This document shows positions 47,433 through 56,167 of a DNA stretch of 64,000 bases, piece after piece. How positions within the stretch are numbered: the first letter of the stretch is position 1; every line of letters begins with the position of its first letter. The notes below the pieces were generated by a model. It was not told the DNA's origin, ran no database searches, and worked only from the letters and a program-made list of their open reading frames with translations. Source of the DNA: Cyanobium sp. FGCU6 (lineage in GTDB: Bacteria; Cyanobacteriota; Cyanobacteriia; PCC-6307; Cyanobiaceae); contig JANWUR010000006.1 in NCBI GenBank assembly GCA_024958655.1, forward strand, positions 1 through 64,000, read 5' to 3'. Both the position numbers and the translations under genes were made by a program.

Positions 47433-49247
47433 CTAGCGGCGAATCGCACGCACTTCCCTGGCCGCGGCATCCTTGCGCAGGATCGGCAGGCCGTCGTCAT
47501 CCCGATCCGGCAGGTCGCGCAGGTAATCCATCACCGCCTGCCACTCCTTGATCTCGCGGCGGGCAGCATCGAGGGCGGTGCTGCCGGGGTCGAGGGAGGC
47601 ATGGGCCGCGAGCAGGTTGGGGGAGCTGGAGGCGCGCGGGTCGGCGATCGCCTCGGTGCGGTTGGTGAGCGGCGTGCCGTCGGCCAGCTTCGGCTGCAGG
47701 GAGAGGGCCCCGCCGCTGAGCTTCGGAATGGCCGCCATGATCAGGCCGGCATAGAGGCTCGTGCTGAGGCTGAGCAGGTCGCTGGAGCCCGGGTCGAGGG
47801 GTTCGTAGCCCCGCTGCCGATCCCCCAGCTCGATCGCGATCACCTGATCGAACCGGGGGCGGGCGGGGTCATAGGTGAACCGCATCCCGGAGACCCGCGG
47901 AAAGAATTCGCCAGGGTGATTGGGATCGTCCTGGAGGAAGAACTCGAGGATGGTGCGGATCTCGGCCGGCGTGAACCAGGCCGTCACCAGGGCACTGCCG
48001 GCGGTGGCATCGACGATGCCGCTGCCGAGGGGAGCCAGGCTGAACACGTCGTAGACGGTCTGCACGCCCGAGTGGCCCTTGATCAGCCCGGCCCGGATGA
48101 TGCCGTTGCCGGTGATCGCCACACGGCTGCCAGTGGCCAGGCGCAGGGCGTCGGTGAAGACGTTGGCCAGCGGGGTGCCGGACTCCAGGTCGCGGTAGTC
48201 CATCGGCCAGTCCTCCTCGATCCGCACCAGCGGCTCGGTGGTGGCGTAGCCGCGCGAGGCGAACGCGGCCGGACCGGAGCGGATCAGGACGTCGTCGACC
48301 ACCGCCTGGATGGCGGCGTCACCGCGGATGCGCGCGTCCACGGGGATGACGCGGTAGGAGCGCAGCGAGACCCGCCCCTGGCTCACCTCCAGCACCAGTT
48401 CTCCCAGATGTTCGCCATAGCGGCCGCTCTGCACCGCCGGGCGACCGTTCACCAGCAGCGGCTCCCGCAGCAGGGTGTGGGTGTGGCCCCCCACCACCAC
48501 ATCGATCTCCGGCACCGCCTCCAGGAGGTTCAGGTCCTCGCCCTGATCGAAGCGTCCGTCCGGGCCACGCACCACGCCGCCGTGGTGCAGCGCGATCACC
48601 AGATCCACCCGTTGGCGCAGCTCCCGAGCAAGGGTGCGGGCCGTGTCGATCGGATCGGCGAACACCACGCCGCCGGGATCGGCGGCGTACTTGAAGGCAT
48701 CGAAACCGATCAGCCCGATCAGGCCGATGCGCAAGCCACCCCGCTCGATCACCGTGGTGGGTTGGATCAGCCCCTCGCGGCGAAGACGCTGCAGATCCGC
48801 CAGCCGGATGTCCTTGGCGGAGAGGTCGCTGTTGGAGGCCACCACCGCGGGGATCGGTCCGGCCGCCGCCGCCGCGGCGATCGCCTGGCCCAGCCCGTCG
48901 GGCCCGAGATCGAACTCATGGTTGCCGATGGTGGTGGCGTCGTAGCCCATCAGGCCCATCAGCCGCAGCTCCGCGCCCAGTTCCCGGCAGGCCGCGGCCA
49001 CCGCCGTGCCCATCGAGAAGTCACCGGCGTCGAGCACCAGCACCGGGCCGAGCCGCTCGAGCTCGCGCCGGCGCTCGGCGATCAGGGCGCCGAGCCGGGC
49101 ATAGCCGCCCCTGGTGGCGTCGCTGCCGACCTCCAGCGGGGCGTAGTCCCGCAGCGGACCGACTCCAACGACATTGGAGTGCATGTCGTTGGTGTGGAGG
49201 ATCGAGACGACCGTTCCAGGAAGGGACATCGCTGCGGGAGGGGACAT
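47433..49247 (-). CDS. 5'-nucleotidase / metallophosphatase family protein
   Basis: The 604-residue product has the UshA-like two-domain layout: a metallophosphatase domain with SILHTNDMHSN, LDAGDF, TIGNHEFDLG and VVGGHTHTLL, then a C-terminal substrate domain with GNGIIRAGLIKG. It should hydrolyse nucleotides or related phosphoesters. No signal peptide is seen at either possible start (49247 or 49229), unlike periplasmic UshA. It lies 32 bp behind the sulfatase gene, so they are almost certainly co-transcribed. Confidence 0.93.
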   Translation of the reverse strand: MSPPAAMSLPGTVVSILHTNDMHSNVVGVGPLRDYAPLEVGSDATRGGYARLGALIAERRRELERLGPVLVLDAGDFSMGTAVAAACRELGAELRLMGLMGYDATTIGNHEFDLGPDGLGQAIAAAAAAGPIPAVVASNSDLSAKDIRLADLQRLRREGLIQPTTVIERGGLRIGLIGLIGFDAFKYAADPGGVVFADPIDTARTLARELRQRVDLVIALHHGGVVRGPDGRFDQGEDLNLLEAVPEIDVVVGGHTHTLLREPLLVNGRPAVQSGRYGEHLGELVLEVSQGRVSLRSYRVIPVDARIRGDAAIQAVVDDVLIRSGPAAFASRGYATTEPLVRIEEDWPMDYRDLESGTPLANVFTDALRLATGSRVAITGNGIIRAGLIKGHSGVQTVYDVFSLAPLGSGIVDATAGSALVTAWFTPAEIRTILEFFLQDDPNHPGEFFPRVSGMRFTYDPARPRFDQVIAIELGDRQRGYEPLDPGSSDLLSLSTSLYAGLIMAAIPKLSGGALSLQPKLADGTPLTNRTEAIADPRASSSPNLLAAHASLDPGSTALDAARREIKEWQAVMDYLRDLPDRDDDGLPILRKDAAAREVRAIRR

Positions 49248-49279
49248 CGCTGACGAGGCTGACGAGCGCTGAGCCGGGC

Positions 49280-50782
49280 TCAGGAATGCCCGCTGGTGCT
49301 GGCCATCTTGTCCATCACCTCCTCGAGCGAGAAGCTGGCGGCCTTCTGCCTCGGCGGATACTCCTGGAACGTGGCCAGGAACCGGCCCACGATGGTCTGG
49401 GCGGGAACGAGCATGAAGGCGTGATCGAGCATCCAGTCCCAGTAGGTGTTGGAGGTGATGTCGGCCCGCTCGTAGGGATCGGTCTTGAGGTTGAAGATCT
49501 TCGGCACCCGCAGGGCTGTGAAGGGCTCGGCCCACACCTGCAGTGTGCCGGTGGCCCGCTGCTCCATGAATACGATCTTCCAGTTGTCGTAGCGCAGGGC
49601 CGTCAGGTCGCCGTCGTCGGAGAAGTAGAAGAACTCCACCCGAGGACTCTTGTCCGTCTGGCCCGTCCAGTAGTCGAGCATATTGTAGCCGTCGAGGTGC
49701 ACCTTGTAGTGACGGTTGCCGGCCTGATACCCGCTCTTGAGCTTCTCCTTGATCTGCGGCTCACCGGCGGCGGCCAACAATGTGGGCAGCCAGTCGAGGT
49801 GGCTCACGATCTCGGTGAACTGGGTGCCCGGGGCAATCCTGCCGGGCCAACGCACCAGAGCGGGGACGCGGTAAGCCCCTTCCCAGTTGGAGTTTTTCTC
49901 GTTGCGGAAGGGGGTCATGCCGGCATCGGGCCAGCTGTTCATGTGCGGGCCATTGTCGGTGCTGTACATCACGATCGTGTCGTCGGTGACGCCCAGCTCA
50001 TCGAGCAGATCGAGCATCTCACCGATGCACTCGTCGTGATAGATCATCACATCGTGGTACTCCGACTGCCAGCGGCCTGAGCGCCCCACATCCTGCGGGC
50101 GGGCATGGGTGCGGAAGTGCATGTGGGTGGTGTTGAACCACACGAAGAAGGGTTCCCCGGAGGCCACCGCCTCACGGATGAAGCGCTTTGCCTCGCGCAG
50201 GAACTCCTCGTCGCAGTTCTGCATCCGCTGCTTGGTGAGCGGGCCGGTGTTCTCGATGCGCTGGCTGCCGTCGGGATTGGCCCAGGAGTGCAGCACGCCG
50301 CGAGGACCGAAGTTCTGGCGGAAGTTGGGAAAGTCTTCGGCGCTGGGATAATCCGGCAGCTCCGGCTCCTCCTCGGCATTGAGGTGGTAGAGGTTGCCGA
50401 AGAACTCATCGAACCCCTGGTTGGTGGGCAGGTGTTCGTCGCGGTCGCCGAAGTGGTTCTTGCCAAACTGACCGGTGCGGTATCCCTGGGGCTTGAGCAG
50501 CGCAGCAATGGTGGGATCCTCGGTTCGGTAGCCCAGCTCGGCTCCGGGCAGACCCACCTTGGAGAGGCCGGTGCGGAACACGCTCTGGCCGGAGATGAAG
50601 GCGGCGCGGCCGGCGGTGCAGCTCTGCTCGGCGTAGTAGTGGATGAAGCGGCCGCCTTCCCTGGCGACGCGGTCGATGTTGGGGGTCTGATACCCCATCA
50701 GGCCGTCGCTGTAGCAGCTGAGATTGCTCTGGCCGATGTCATCACCCCAGAGAATGAGGATGTTGGGCTTGCCGTTCGGCAT
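49280..50782 (-). CDS. Arylsulfatase-family sulfatase
   Basis: This 500-residue alkaline-phosphatase-superfamily sulfatase has the metal-binding start NILILWGDDIGQSNL and the formylglycine motif SCTAGRAAFISGQ with the modifiable Cys at residue 55 (CXAXR form). Later motifs are QFGKNHFGDRDEHLP and MYSTDNGPHMNSWPDAGMTP. It hydrolyses sulfate esters; the natural substrate is unknown. No signal peptide is present. The cognate FGE is in the same leftward cluster and an AraC regulator lies 202 bp upstream. Confidence 0.95.
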   Translation of the reverse strand: MPNGKPNILILWGDDIGQSNLSCYSDGLMGYQTPNIDRVAREGGRFIHYYAEQSCTAGRAAFISGQSVFRTGLSKVGLPGAELGYRTEDPTIAALLKPQGYRTGQFGKNHFGDRDEHLPTNQGFDEFFGNLYHLNAEEEPELPDYPSAEDFPNFRQNFGPRGVLHSWANPDGSQRIENTGPLTKQRMQNCDEEFLREAKRFIREAVASGEPFFVWFNTTHMHFRTHARPQDVGRSGRWQSEYHDVMIYHDECIGEMLDLLDELGVTDDTIVMYSTDNGPHMNSWPDAGMTPFRNEKNSNWEGAYRVPALVRWPGRIAPGTQFTEIVSHLDWLPTLLAAAGEPQIKEKLKSGYQAGNRHYKVHLDGYNMLDYWTGQTDKSPRVEFFYFSDDGDLTALRYDNWKIVFMEQRATGTLQVWAEPFTALRVPKIFNLKTDPYERADITSNTYWDWMLDHAFMLVPAQTIVGRFLATFQEYPPRQKAASFSLEEVMDKMASTSGHS

Positions 50783-50916
50783 GGAAGGAGACAGGGAGAG
50801 AGGATGAAGCGGAATCGGCAGCTGTTAACAGATCCGGAACCAGGAAACGAGGCACACAGAAAGCGGCTGCCCGATCAAACAGATCATGGGTGCACTCAGT
50901 GCCTTGGCCATCAGAC

Positions 50917-50936
50917 CAACCATTTCTTCATGGTTG
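50917..50936. promoter_or_regulatory. Inverted repeat between AraC gene and sulfatase
   Basis: CAACCAT-ttcttc-ATGGTTG is a 7-bp inverted repeat with a 6-bp spacer in the 202-bp gap upstream of the sulfatase gene, about 135 bp before its start. It could be an operator of the sulfatase cluster or a terminator-like hairpin after the AraC gene; the lack of a T-run favours an operator. Confidence 0.35.
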
Positions 50937-50984
50937 CTGCACCTACCCTGCCAGGATCTGCCACCTTTGACTGCCACCGTTCAC

Positions 50985-52016
50985 TCAGGCAAGGTTCTGG
51001 CGGGCTTCGCGCAGCACCCGCGAGGGGGAAATCCCGAAGGATCTCTGAAAATCCCGACTGAACTGGGAAAGATGGGTGTAACCCCAGCGGCGAGCGATGG
51101 CGGTGACGGAGTCCCCAGGTTGGGCCTGCAGAAGCTGGTTGCGGGCGGCCTGCATCCGTTGACGGTGGATCCACTCATGGGGACCGCAGCCGCAGCGCTC
51201 ATGAAAGGCCTTGCGCAGGGTGCGCTGGGAATAGCTGCTCCGCTGCTCCAGATCGCTGAGGCGGATCGGCTGGTCGAGATTGGCATCGATCCAGGCCAGA
51301 AGATCCTCCACGACCGCGCCTTTGAGGGTCTTGCTGCCAGGCAGGTTCTCCGGGATGGAGCGGATCAGATCACCGCAGAAGGCCATCGCGATCGCCCGGT
51401 ACAGCAGATCGTCCAGCCCAAGCATCTGCAGCAGACGCTCGTGATCGAGACAGGGAGCATCCAGCATGGTGAACAGCGTGTACAGCTGCTTCACCACCTC
51501 CATCCCGGCGCTGCCGGGGGTCGGACGGACGAGGTGGGGGCGTTGCAGCCGCTGGCGGAGTCGGTAAGTGCTGCCATGGAGCCCGGCCATCGTCGCCGCG
51601 GTGCGGATCAACCGATCCACATCGACGGAGAACAGCACGCCGCTGATCCAGCTCGAATGCTCCACGAAGGCGCAGCCGGGCAGGTAGGCCAGGTCGTGGA
51701 CCGTGCCGAAGCGCAGGGAGCCGCCCTCGTAGGAGAAGGTTGTGTCGCCTCCCAGCGCCAGAATGACCGTGGCCCGCGGCGTTTCCTCGGTGACGACATG
51801 CATCGGACTATGGAAGCCCGTGCTCGCCACCAGATCCCCCACCGTGACGGTGGACGCCCTGTAGAGGAAGGACGCTGGCGGCCCTAGGCGCTCGAAGTCG
51901 GAGAGCCTCATCGCCAGCGCCAGCCGTTCAGCAAGGGCATCGACATCGGTGTCGGTGATCGCCAGATCCGGCCGGAACAGCAGCGGCCTCGCCAGCAGGG
52001 AGTCCGGAAGATCCAC
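50985..52016 (-). CDS. AraC-family transcriptional regulator
   Basis: The 343-residue protein has a C-terminal AraC DNA-binding domain: PIRLSDLEQRSSYSQRTLRKAF near residue 250, then the second motif DSVTAIARRWGYTHLSQFSRDF and the closing SFGISPSRVLRE. The N-terminal half is a sensor-type domain without a recognised ligand signature. It is upstream of and codirectional with the sulfatase, 5'-nucleotidase and FGE genes, so it is the obvious candidate regulator of that cluster. Confidence 0.92.
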   Translation of the reverse strand: MDLPDSLLARPLLFRPDLAITDTDVDALAERLALAMRLSDFERLGPPASFLYRASTVTVGDLVASTGFHSPMHVVTEETPRATVILALGGDTTFSYEGGSLRFGTVHDLAYLPGCAFVEHSSWISGVLFSVDVDRLIRTAATMAGLHGSTYRLRQRLQRPHLVRPTPGSAGMEVVKQLYTLFTMLDAPCLDHERLLQMLGLDDLLYRAIAMAFCGDLIRSIPENLPGSKTLKGAVVEDLLAWIDANLDQPIRLSDLEQRSSYSQRTLRKAFHERCGCGPHEWIHRQRMQAARNQLLQAQPGDSVTAIARRWGYTHLSQFSRDFQRSFGISPSRVLREARQNLA

Positions 52017-52086
52017 CGCTATCGGCTCCCGGCCTTCCCCGGCCCACAGGGATCGCCAGCAGCGGGAGTCGCAGGGGGAAGCGAAC

Positions 52087-52800
52087 TCACGGGACCTTCC
52101 GTCCGGCGTAAACCTCGGCCCGGTCTGCCTGCATGCTGATCAGTCCCCAGCCCCTTGCCGGCGCCTCCACAAGGCCGCGGTACGGGCGACCGAAGGGTGA
52201 GCTGCGGTGGTGGGCCACTTCGCGCCTGGCGTGGTCTTGATGAACGGGCATGCCGAGGCTGGGCCCAGGCACGCTGGTGACCCAGCACTGCATCGCCGGG
52301 TGGTCGCCCTCGGAATTACCGAAGACGGCGATCGGCCGCCGACCGATCGCCCGTTGGTTGACCACCGGCTCGCCCGGGCCGTCGAAGAGGACCTCCATCC
52401 GGGGCTCCCGCATCTGGCGCGGAGAATTGCCGAGATTATAATAACCGGTCAACCCGCTCCAGCCCACCACCTGCCCCGGGGGAATGCGTCGTGGCCTACC
52501 GCACGAAGTCGAGCCCGCCGCCCGGAAGGCGGCCAGCCGTTCGAGCATCGGCCGCTCGCTCCAGAGCGTGCCGTCGTTGACGAAGCTGGCGATCCGCTCG
52601 TCGGGAGGCACGAACTGGACATGGCCCGGGGTGGTGACCTTGCGCAGGATCGTAACTATGCGCTCGCGGCAGGGACCCGGACGTCAGGAGGGCAGCGGAT
52701 CTGACGGCTGCGCCGCCAGCGGTGTCTCGGCTCGTCTGCCCAGCAGAGGCAGCAGCAGGGCTCCCGCCAGCACCAGGCGACGGGACAGGGCAGGCAGCAT
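52087..52800 (-). pseudogene. Decayed secreted HAD-superfamily phosphatase
   Basis: From the ATG at 52800 the frame reads MLPALSRRLVLAGALLLPLL, a good signal peptide, then AAQPSDPLPS and a TGA stop at 52684-52686 where the family usually has Trp. The same frame continues with ERIVTILRKVTTPGHVQFVP and PDERIASFVNDGTLW, in which the first Asp of the HAD motif DxDGT is replaced by Val. Roughly 100 residues between motif I and the PML-E-LA segment are missing, followed by a second, smaller loss. The end keeps IGRRPIAVFGNSEGDHPAMQ. It is not expected to be active. Confidence 0.85.
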
Positions 52801-52865
52801 CGATCCCAGCCGTGGTGTGCGGCAGGGTGGCATCTGCCAGGGGGCGACCGCCAACCGCCGCAGCG

Positions 52866-53258
52866 TCAGCGCGCCACCAGCCCCATGATCAGCAGCAGCA
52901 GGGCGAAGCCTCCGATTCCCGTGATCGCCACGGCGGTGGCCCGGGCGATCGAGCGCTGATCAGGCACATAGACGAAATCATCGCGCAGGCGCCGGAGTTC
53001 ATGGCGGTGCTGCACGGTGGCCGCCGCCATCGCCGCGATGCCGGTAATCACGAAGGCCATGGCCACCAGGCGCACCCCGAGTTCGGCATGGCCGCTGGCG
53101 CCGGCGGTGCGGCGATCGATGGCGGCGATGATCTTGTCGAGGCCGAAGCCGAAACTGATCAGCGAGAGACAGGTGCGCACCCAGGCCATGAGGGTGCGGT
53201 CGGCCGCATTGCGATTGCGCTGCTTGGCCAGTTCGTTGGTGAGGTTGGGCGGCACCAT
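52866..53258 (-). CDS. DUF202 (YidH-like) membrane protein
   Basis: This 130-residue protein contains the DUF202 motif NELAKQRNRNAADRTLMAWV followed by RTCLSLISFGFGLDK, with three hydrophobic helices near residues 27-43, 62-82 and 107-128. It follows the DUF1622 gene by seven bases on the same strand, a pairing that suggests a joint membrane function. The role is unknown. Confidence 0.9.
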   Translation of the reverse strand: MVPPNLTNELAKQRNRNAADRTLMAWVRTCLSLISFGFGLDKIIAAIDRRTAGASGHAELGVRLVAMAFVITGIAAMAAATVQHRHELRRLRDDFVYVPDQRSIARATAVAITGIGGFALLLLIMGLVAR

Positions 53259-53265
53259 CGGCGTC

Positions 53266-53649
53266 TCAGGCCTGGGAAAGCGGTGGACGGCGTTCCTGCT
53301 CCATCCGCACCTCCGCCTCGATCTCGCGGCTGAGGAACACGTTCAGGAAGGTGCGGATGACGGCCACCACGCCCAGCTGAATCAGATTCTGCCGGGAAGG
53401 GCTGGTGGTGGTGGCGACGATGTCGGCCCCGAGCTGGAACTCCAGGGCCAGCGCCAACCAGCTGCCGAAGGTGAGCCGGGCCCGGTTGGAGGGCCGCTCC
53501 GGCAGACGCAGACCCCACCGCGGCAGGGACTGTCGGAACACGGCGATCAGACCACTGAGCACCGTGAGCACCGAGAGGGATTCCAGCAGAACCCGGGTGG
53601 CGGAGGCCAGGGGCACCAGCACTTTCTCAATGCCCTCGACCGACTCCAT
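53266..53649 (-). CDS. DUF1622 membrane protein
   Basis: Starting at MESVEGIEKVLVPLAS, the 127-residue product has a first helix (LLESLSVLTVLSGLIAVF) and the conserved TFGSWLALALEFQLGADIVAT segment, followed by LIQLGVVAVIRTFLNVFLSR, as in DUF1622. A GTG four codons upstream is another possible start. It is the first gene of a two-gene unit with the DUF202 gene. Confidence 0.9.
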   Translation of the reverse strand: MESVEGIEKVLVPLASATRVLLESLSVLTVLSGLIAVFRQSLPRWGLRLPERPSNRARLTFGSWLALALEFQLGADIVATTTSPSRQNLIQLGVVAVIRTFLNVFLSREIEAEVRMEQERRPPLSQA

Positions 53650-53782
53650 GGTGACGCCCACAGGAGCAACCCCGGAACCCTAGAGACGACCCCTCCGTTG
53701 CGCCCTCCGGCGCAATCCGTGCCTTCACGCAGGGCGAAGCCGTTCGCCGCCGCTAGCGTCAAGGCGACCCTGCAGCGACGGC

Positions 53783-54157
53783 ATGGCCGTGATCAACCGC
53801 TGCGCCATCGCCGTGGCTCCCCGCGAGCCGATGCGCGCCTGGACCCGACCCTTCCAGACCCGGGAGGATATGGAGGGGCTCGGCGACGAGGAAAGCCTCT
53901 ACCTCGTGCCCACCTTCGACGACGACAAAGAGGCTCAGCGCTGCCTGGAGCATCATTGTGCGGCCATCTTCCGGGCCGAGCTCGAGCTGTGGTGCCGCGA
54001 TCGGTCCCTCTGGCCCGAACCCCTCAGCGCCGAACTCTTCCATCGCTGGTTTCAGGTGCGCCTCTTCCCACTCGTGGAGGATCTGGCTGGCCTCCCCCTC
54101 CGGAGCTACGACCCGGAGGGCTGCCTCTTCACGAGCCCGGACGTCGCCGCTTCCTGA
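53783..54157 (+). CDS. Unknown 124-residue soluble protein
   Basis: The sequence (RAWTRPFQTREDMEGLGDEE, then YLVPTFDDDKEAQRCLEHHC and ELFHRWFQVRLFPLVEDLAG) looks like a genuine small folded protein, acidic and rich in aromatic residues, of a type seen beside transglutaminase-like genes. I cannot name the family. The stop is 11 bp before the transglutaminase-like start, so they form a rightward pair. Confidence 0.7.
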   Translation: MAVINRCAIAVAPREPMRAWTRPFQTREDMEGLGDEESLYLVPTFDDDKEAQRCLEHHCAAIFRAELELWCRDRSLWPEPLSAELFHRWFQVRLFPLVEDLAGLPLRSYDPEGCLFTSPDVAAS

Positions 54158-54168
54158 TTCAGGTCTCC

Positions 54169-55038
54169 ATGCTGTTCCGTATCCGCCACATCCTCCGCTA
54201 CACCTACGAACGCCCGGTGTTCCTCGAGCCCACCATTCTGCGGCTCACCCCCCGCCAGGACGCGATGCAGCAGGTGCTCTCCCATGAGCTGCGGGTGCTG
54301 CCCACAGCAGCGGGCAAGACACGGGTGCTGGAGGCCGATGGCAACGAAGCCGTGGTGCTGTGGTTCGACGAACCGCGCGATGCCCTCACCGTGGAGGTGG
54401 ACATGGAGGTGGAGACCCTGCGGCACAACCCCTTCGACTGGATCGTCACCCATGGGCCGGCGATGACCTTGCCCGTGGCCTACCCCGAGCTGGAACACCG
54501 CTCGCTGGCAGGCTGTCTCGACCCGCAGGGGGTGGCGTCGGAGGTGGCGGACTGGGCCGCCGATCAGGCGGCGGCAGTGGGCGGCGGCGCCACCGACTTC
54601 CTGGTCCACCTGGCCGCCACCATGCACCGTGAGTTCCACCACATCGGCCGGCCCGACGGGGAGGCCCTGCCCCCGTCGCAGACCCTGGCGCTCCGCAGCG
54701 GTGCCTGCCGCGACACCGCCCTGCTGTACGTGGCCGCCTGCCGCAGCCAGGGCCTGGCGGCCCGCTTTGTGAGCGGCTACTCGATGCATCACCCACCCGA
54801 AGTCAGCGAACACGAATTGCACGCCTGGGCTGAGGTGTACGTGCCTGGAGGCGGCTGGCGGGGCTACGACCCAAGCCTGGGCCTGGCCGTTGCCGATGGC
54901 CATGTGGTGCTGGCTGCCGCCCCGGACCCCCTGCTGGCCGCGCCGTTCAGCGGCCACTATCGCGGTACCGGCGTGGGGTCGCAGTTCGACTACCAGGTGG
55001 AGCTGCATGCAGCGGATGCCACCTCGCACGATTGGTGA
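54169..55038 (+). CDS. Transglutaminase-like family protein
   Basis: This 289-residue protein has the bacterial transglutaminase N-terminal region (RIRHILRYTYERPVFLEP) and the catalytic triad: Cys in LRSGACRDTALLYVAACR near residue 180, His in HELHAWAEVYVPGGGW near 221 and Asp in GYDPSLGLA near 236. Such proteins may be proteases or amidases rather than cross-linkers. No signal peptide is visible. The end is 4 bp from the convergent DUF6671 gene. Confidence 0.92.
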   Translation: MLFRIRHILRYTYERPVFLEPTILRLTPRQDAMQQVLSHELRVLPTAAGKTRVLEADGNEAVVLWFDEPRDALTVEVDMEVETLRHNPFDWIVTHGPAMTLPVAYPELEHRSLAGCLDPQGVASEVADWAADQAAAVGGGATDFLVHLAATMHREFHHIGRPDGEALPPSQTLALRSGACRDTALLYVAACRSQGLAARFVSGYSMHHPPEVSEHELHAWAEVYVPGGGWRGYDPSLGLAVADGHVVLAAAPDPLLAAPFSGHYRGTGVGSQFDYQVELHAADATSHDW

Positions 55039-55042
55039 GCGT

Positions 55043-55915
55043 TCAGGGATTACACAGGGGGCAATGACCGGGGTCGGCCTGCAGCCGGCCGTCACGGCGG
55101 GGCTGGCGCTCCCGGTGTCCGCAGCTGCTGCAGCCCAGCACCTCCCAGAGCACAAGCACGGTGGCGGTGCCGCACCAGGCGCAGGGCAGGCCAGGGAGCG
55201 TTTCCAGTTCACCGAAGCCAGGGCTCCCGCAGGAGGGACAGCGCCTGGCCAGACGCCGCACCAGGCGGAAACCAAGCCGGCGGATGCTCGCCATCCGGGT
55301 CGGATTGCGGTGGGCCCGCATGTCGGTTTCCAGCAGGGCCTGACCATCGGCCGAGGCGGCGGCGGCCCGCCGGATGGCCTGCCACAGGTCGTCGGGGTGG
55401 TCGAGATCGCGCCAGATTGTGGGGCCATCAAGTGGCACGGACGCACGCACGAGCACGCCGTGACTGGGATGGCCGATCCGCCGCAGCCAGGGAGAAGGGT
55501 CTGCTCCGGCTGCGAGGCGGAGGTGGGAAAAATTGGTGCGTGGAGCGAGCATGTGCTCCTCCACCACCAGATCCTGCTCCTGATCGCGGAATACCAGCCA
55601 CTCCTCGCCCACCGGCAGCAGAGGAAGCAGGGGGTGAGGACCGAAGCTGCCCTCGCTGGCGAGACCGCGGGTCAGACCGGTGGCCGCCATTCCCTGTTCG
55701 GCCTTGAAGCGACAGGTCTCGCGGGCTGGAGCCGGACGGGGCCGCTCGCCATCAAACGTGCCCAGGGCATCGGTGTCGACGTCGGCGAGGACCAGCGGCA
55801 ACCCGAGCGCGAAGCGGAACGGACGCCCCAGCGCCTGGTCCTTGCCGTGTCGAGTGGCCAGGGCCACAGAGGCTCCCCGGGGGAAGGGTGGCCGGGCGGG
55901 AACCGCTGAGGACAA
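55043..55915 (-). CDS. DUF6671 family protein with C-terminal zinc-ribbon-like region
   Basis: The body contains ASVALATRHGKDQALGRPF, DVDTDALGTFDGE, MAATGLTRGLASEGSFGPHP and EEWLVFRDQEQDLVVEEHM, the DUF6671 pattern. The C-terminal 70 residues hold four CxxC pairs (CPSC, CAWC, CSSC, CPLC), likely binding two zinc ions. The start is uncertain: a TTG at 55915 gives 290 residues, while the frame stays open to an ATG at 56122 with less convincing sequence. Function is unknown. Confidence 0.8.
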   Translation of the reverse strand: MSSAVPARPPFPRGASVALATRHGKDQALGRPFRFALGLPLVLADVDTDALGTFDGERPRPAPARETCRFKAEQGMAATGLTRGLASEGSFGPHPLLPLLPVGEEWLVFRDQEQDLVVEEHMLAPRTNFSHLRLAAGADPSPWLRRIGHPSHGVLVRASVPLDGPTIWRDLDHPDDLWQAIRRAAAASADGQALLETDMRAHRNPTRMASIRRLGFRLVRRLARRCPSCGSPGFGELETLPGLPCAWCGTATVLVLWEVLGCSSCGHRERQPRRDGRLQADPGHCPLCNP

Positions 55916-56167
55916 GGAAGCCAGGGCCTTGAGCCCATACCAGCAGGAGCTGAACCCTAGAGAGGAAACCAGCGGGTTTGTCGTTGCAGAGGCGCCGCAA
56001 TCGCGGGGGCCTGGACATAGGAGAAGGGTCAGCAATCTGGGCGAGGATGACAATAAGCTGAAATCATGAGCGGGATTGAACAGACCGCCAGACCGTCGCG
56101 CCCACTCCTCGGTTGTGATCACTGCCGCCCTGGCTCACCGTTGAGGAGACCCTCTCCCTCGCCTTCG

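Noticed and set aside
47361-49253. 630-codon ORF antisense to the 5'-nucleotidase gene
   Set aside because: It mirrors codon bias of the real gene, which has all metallophosphatase motifs.
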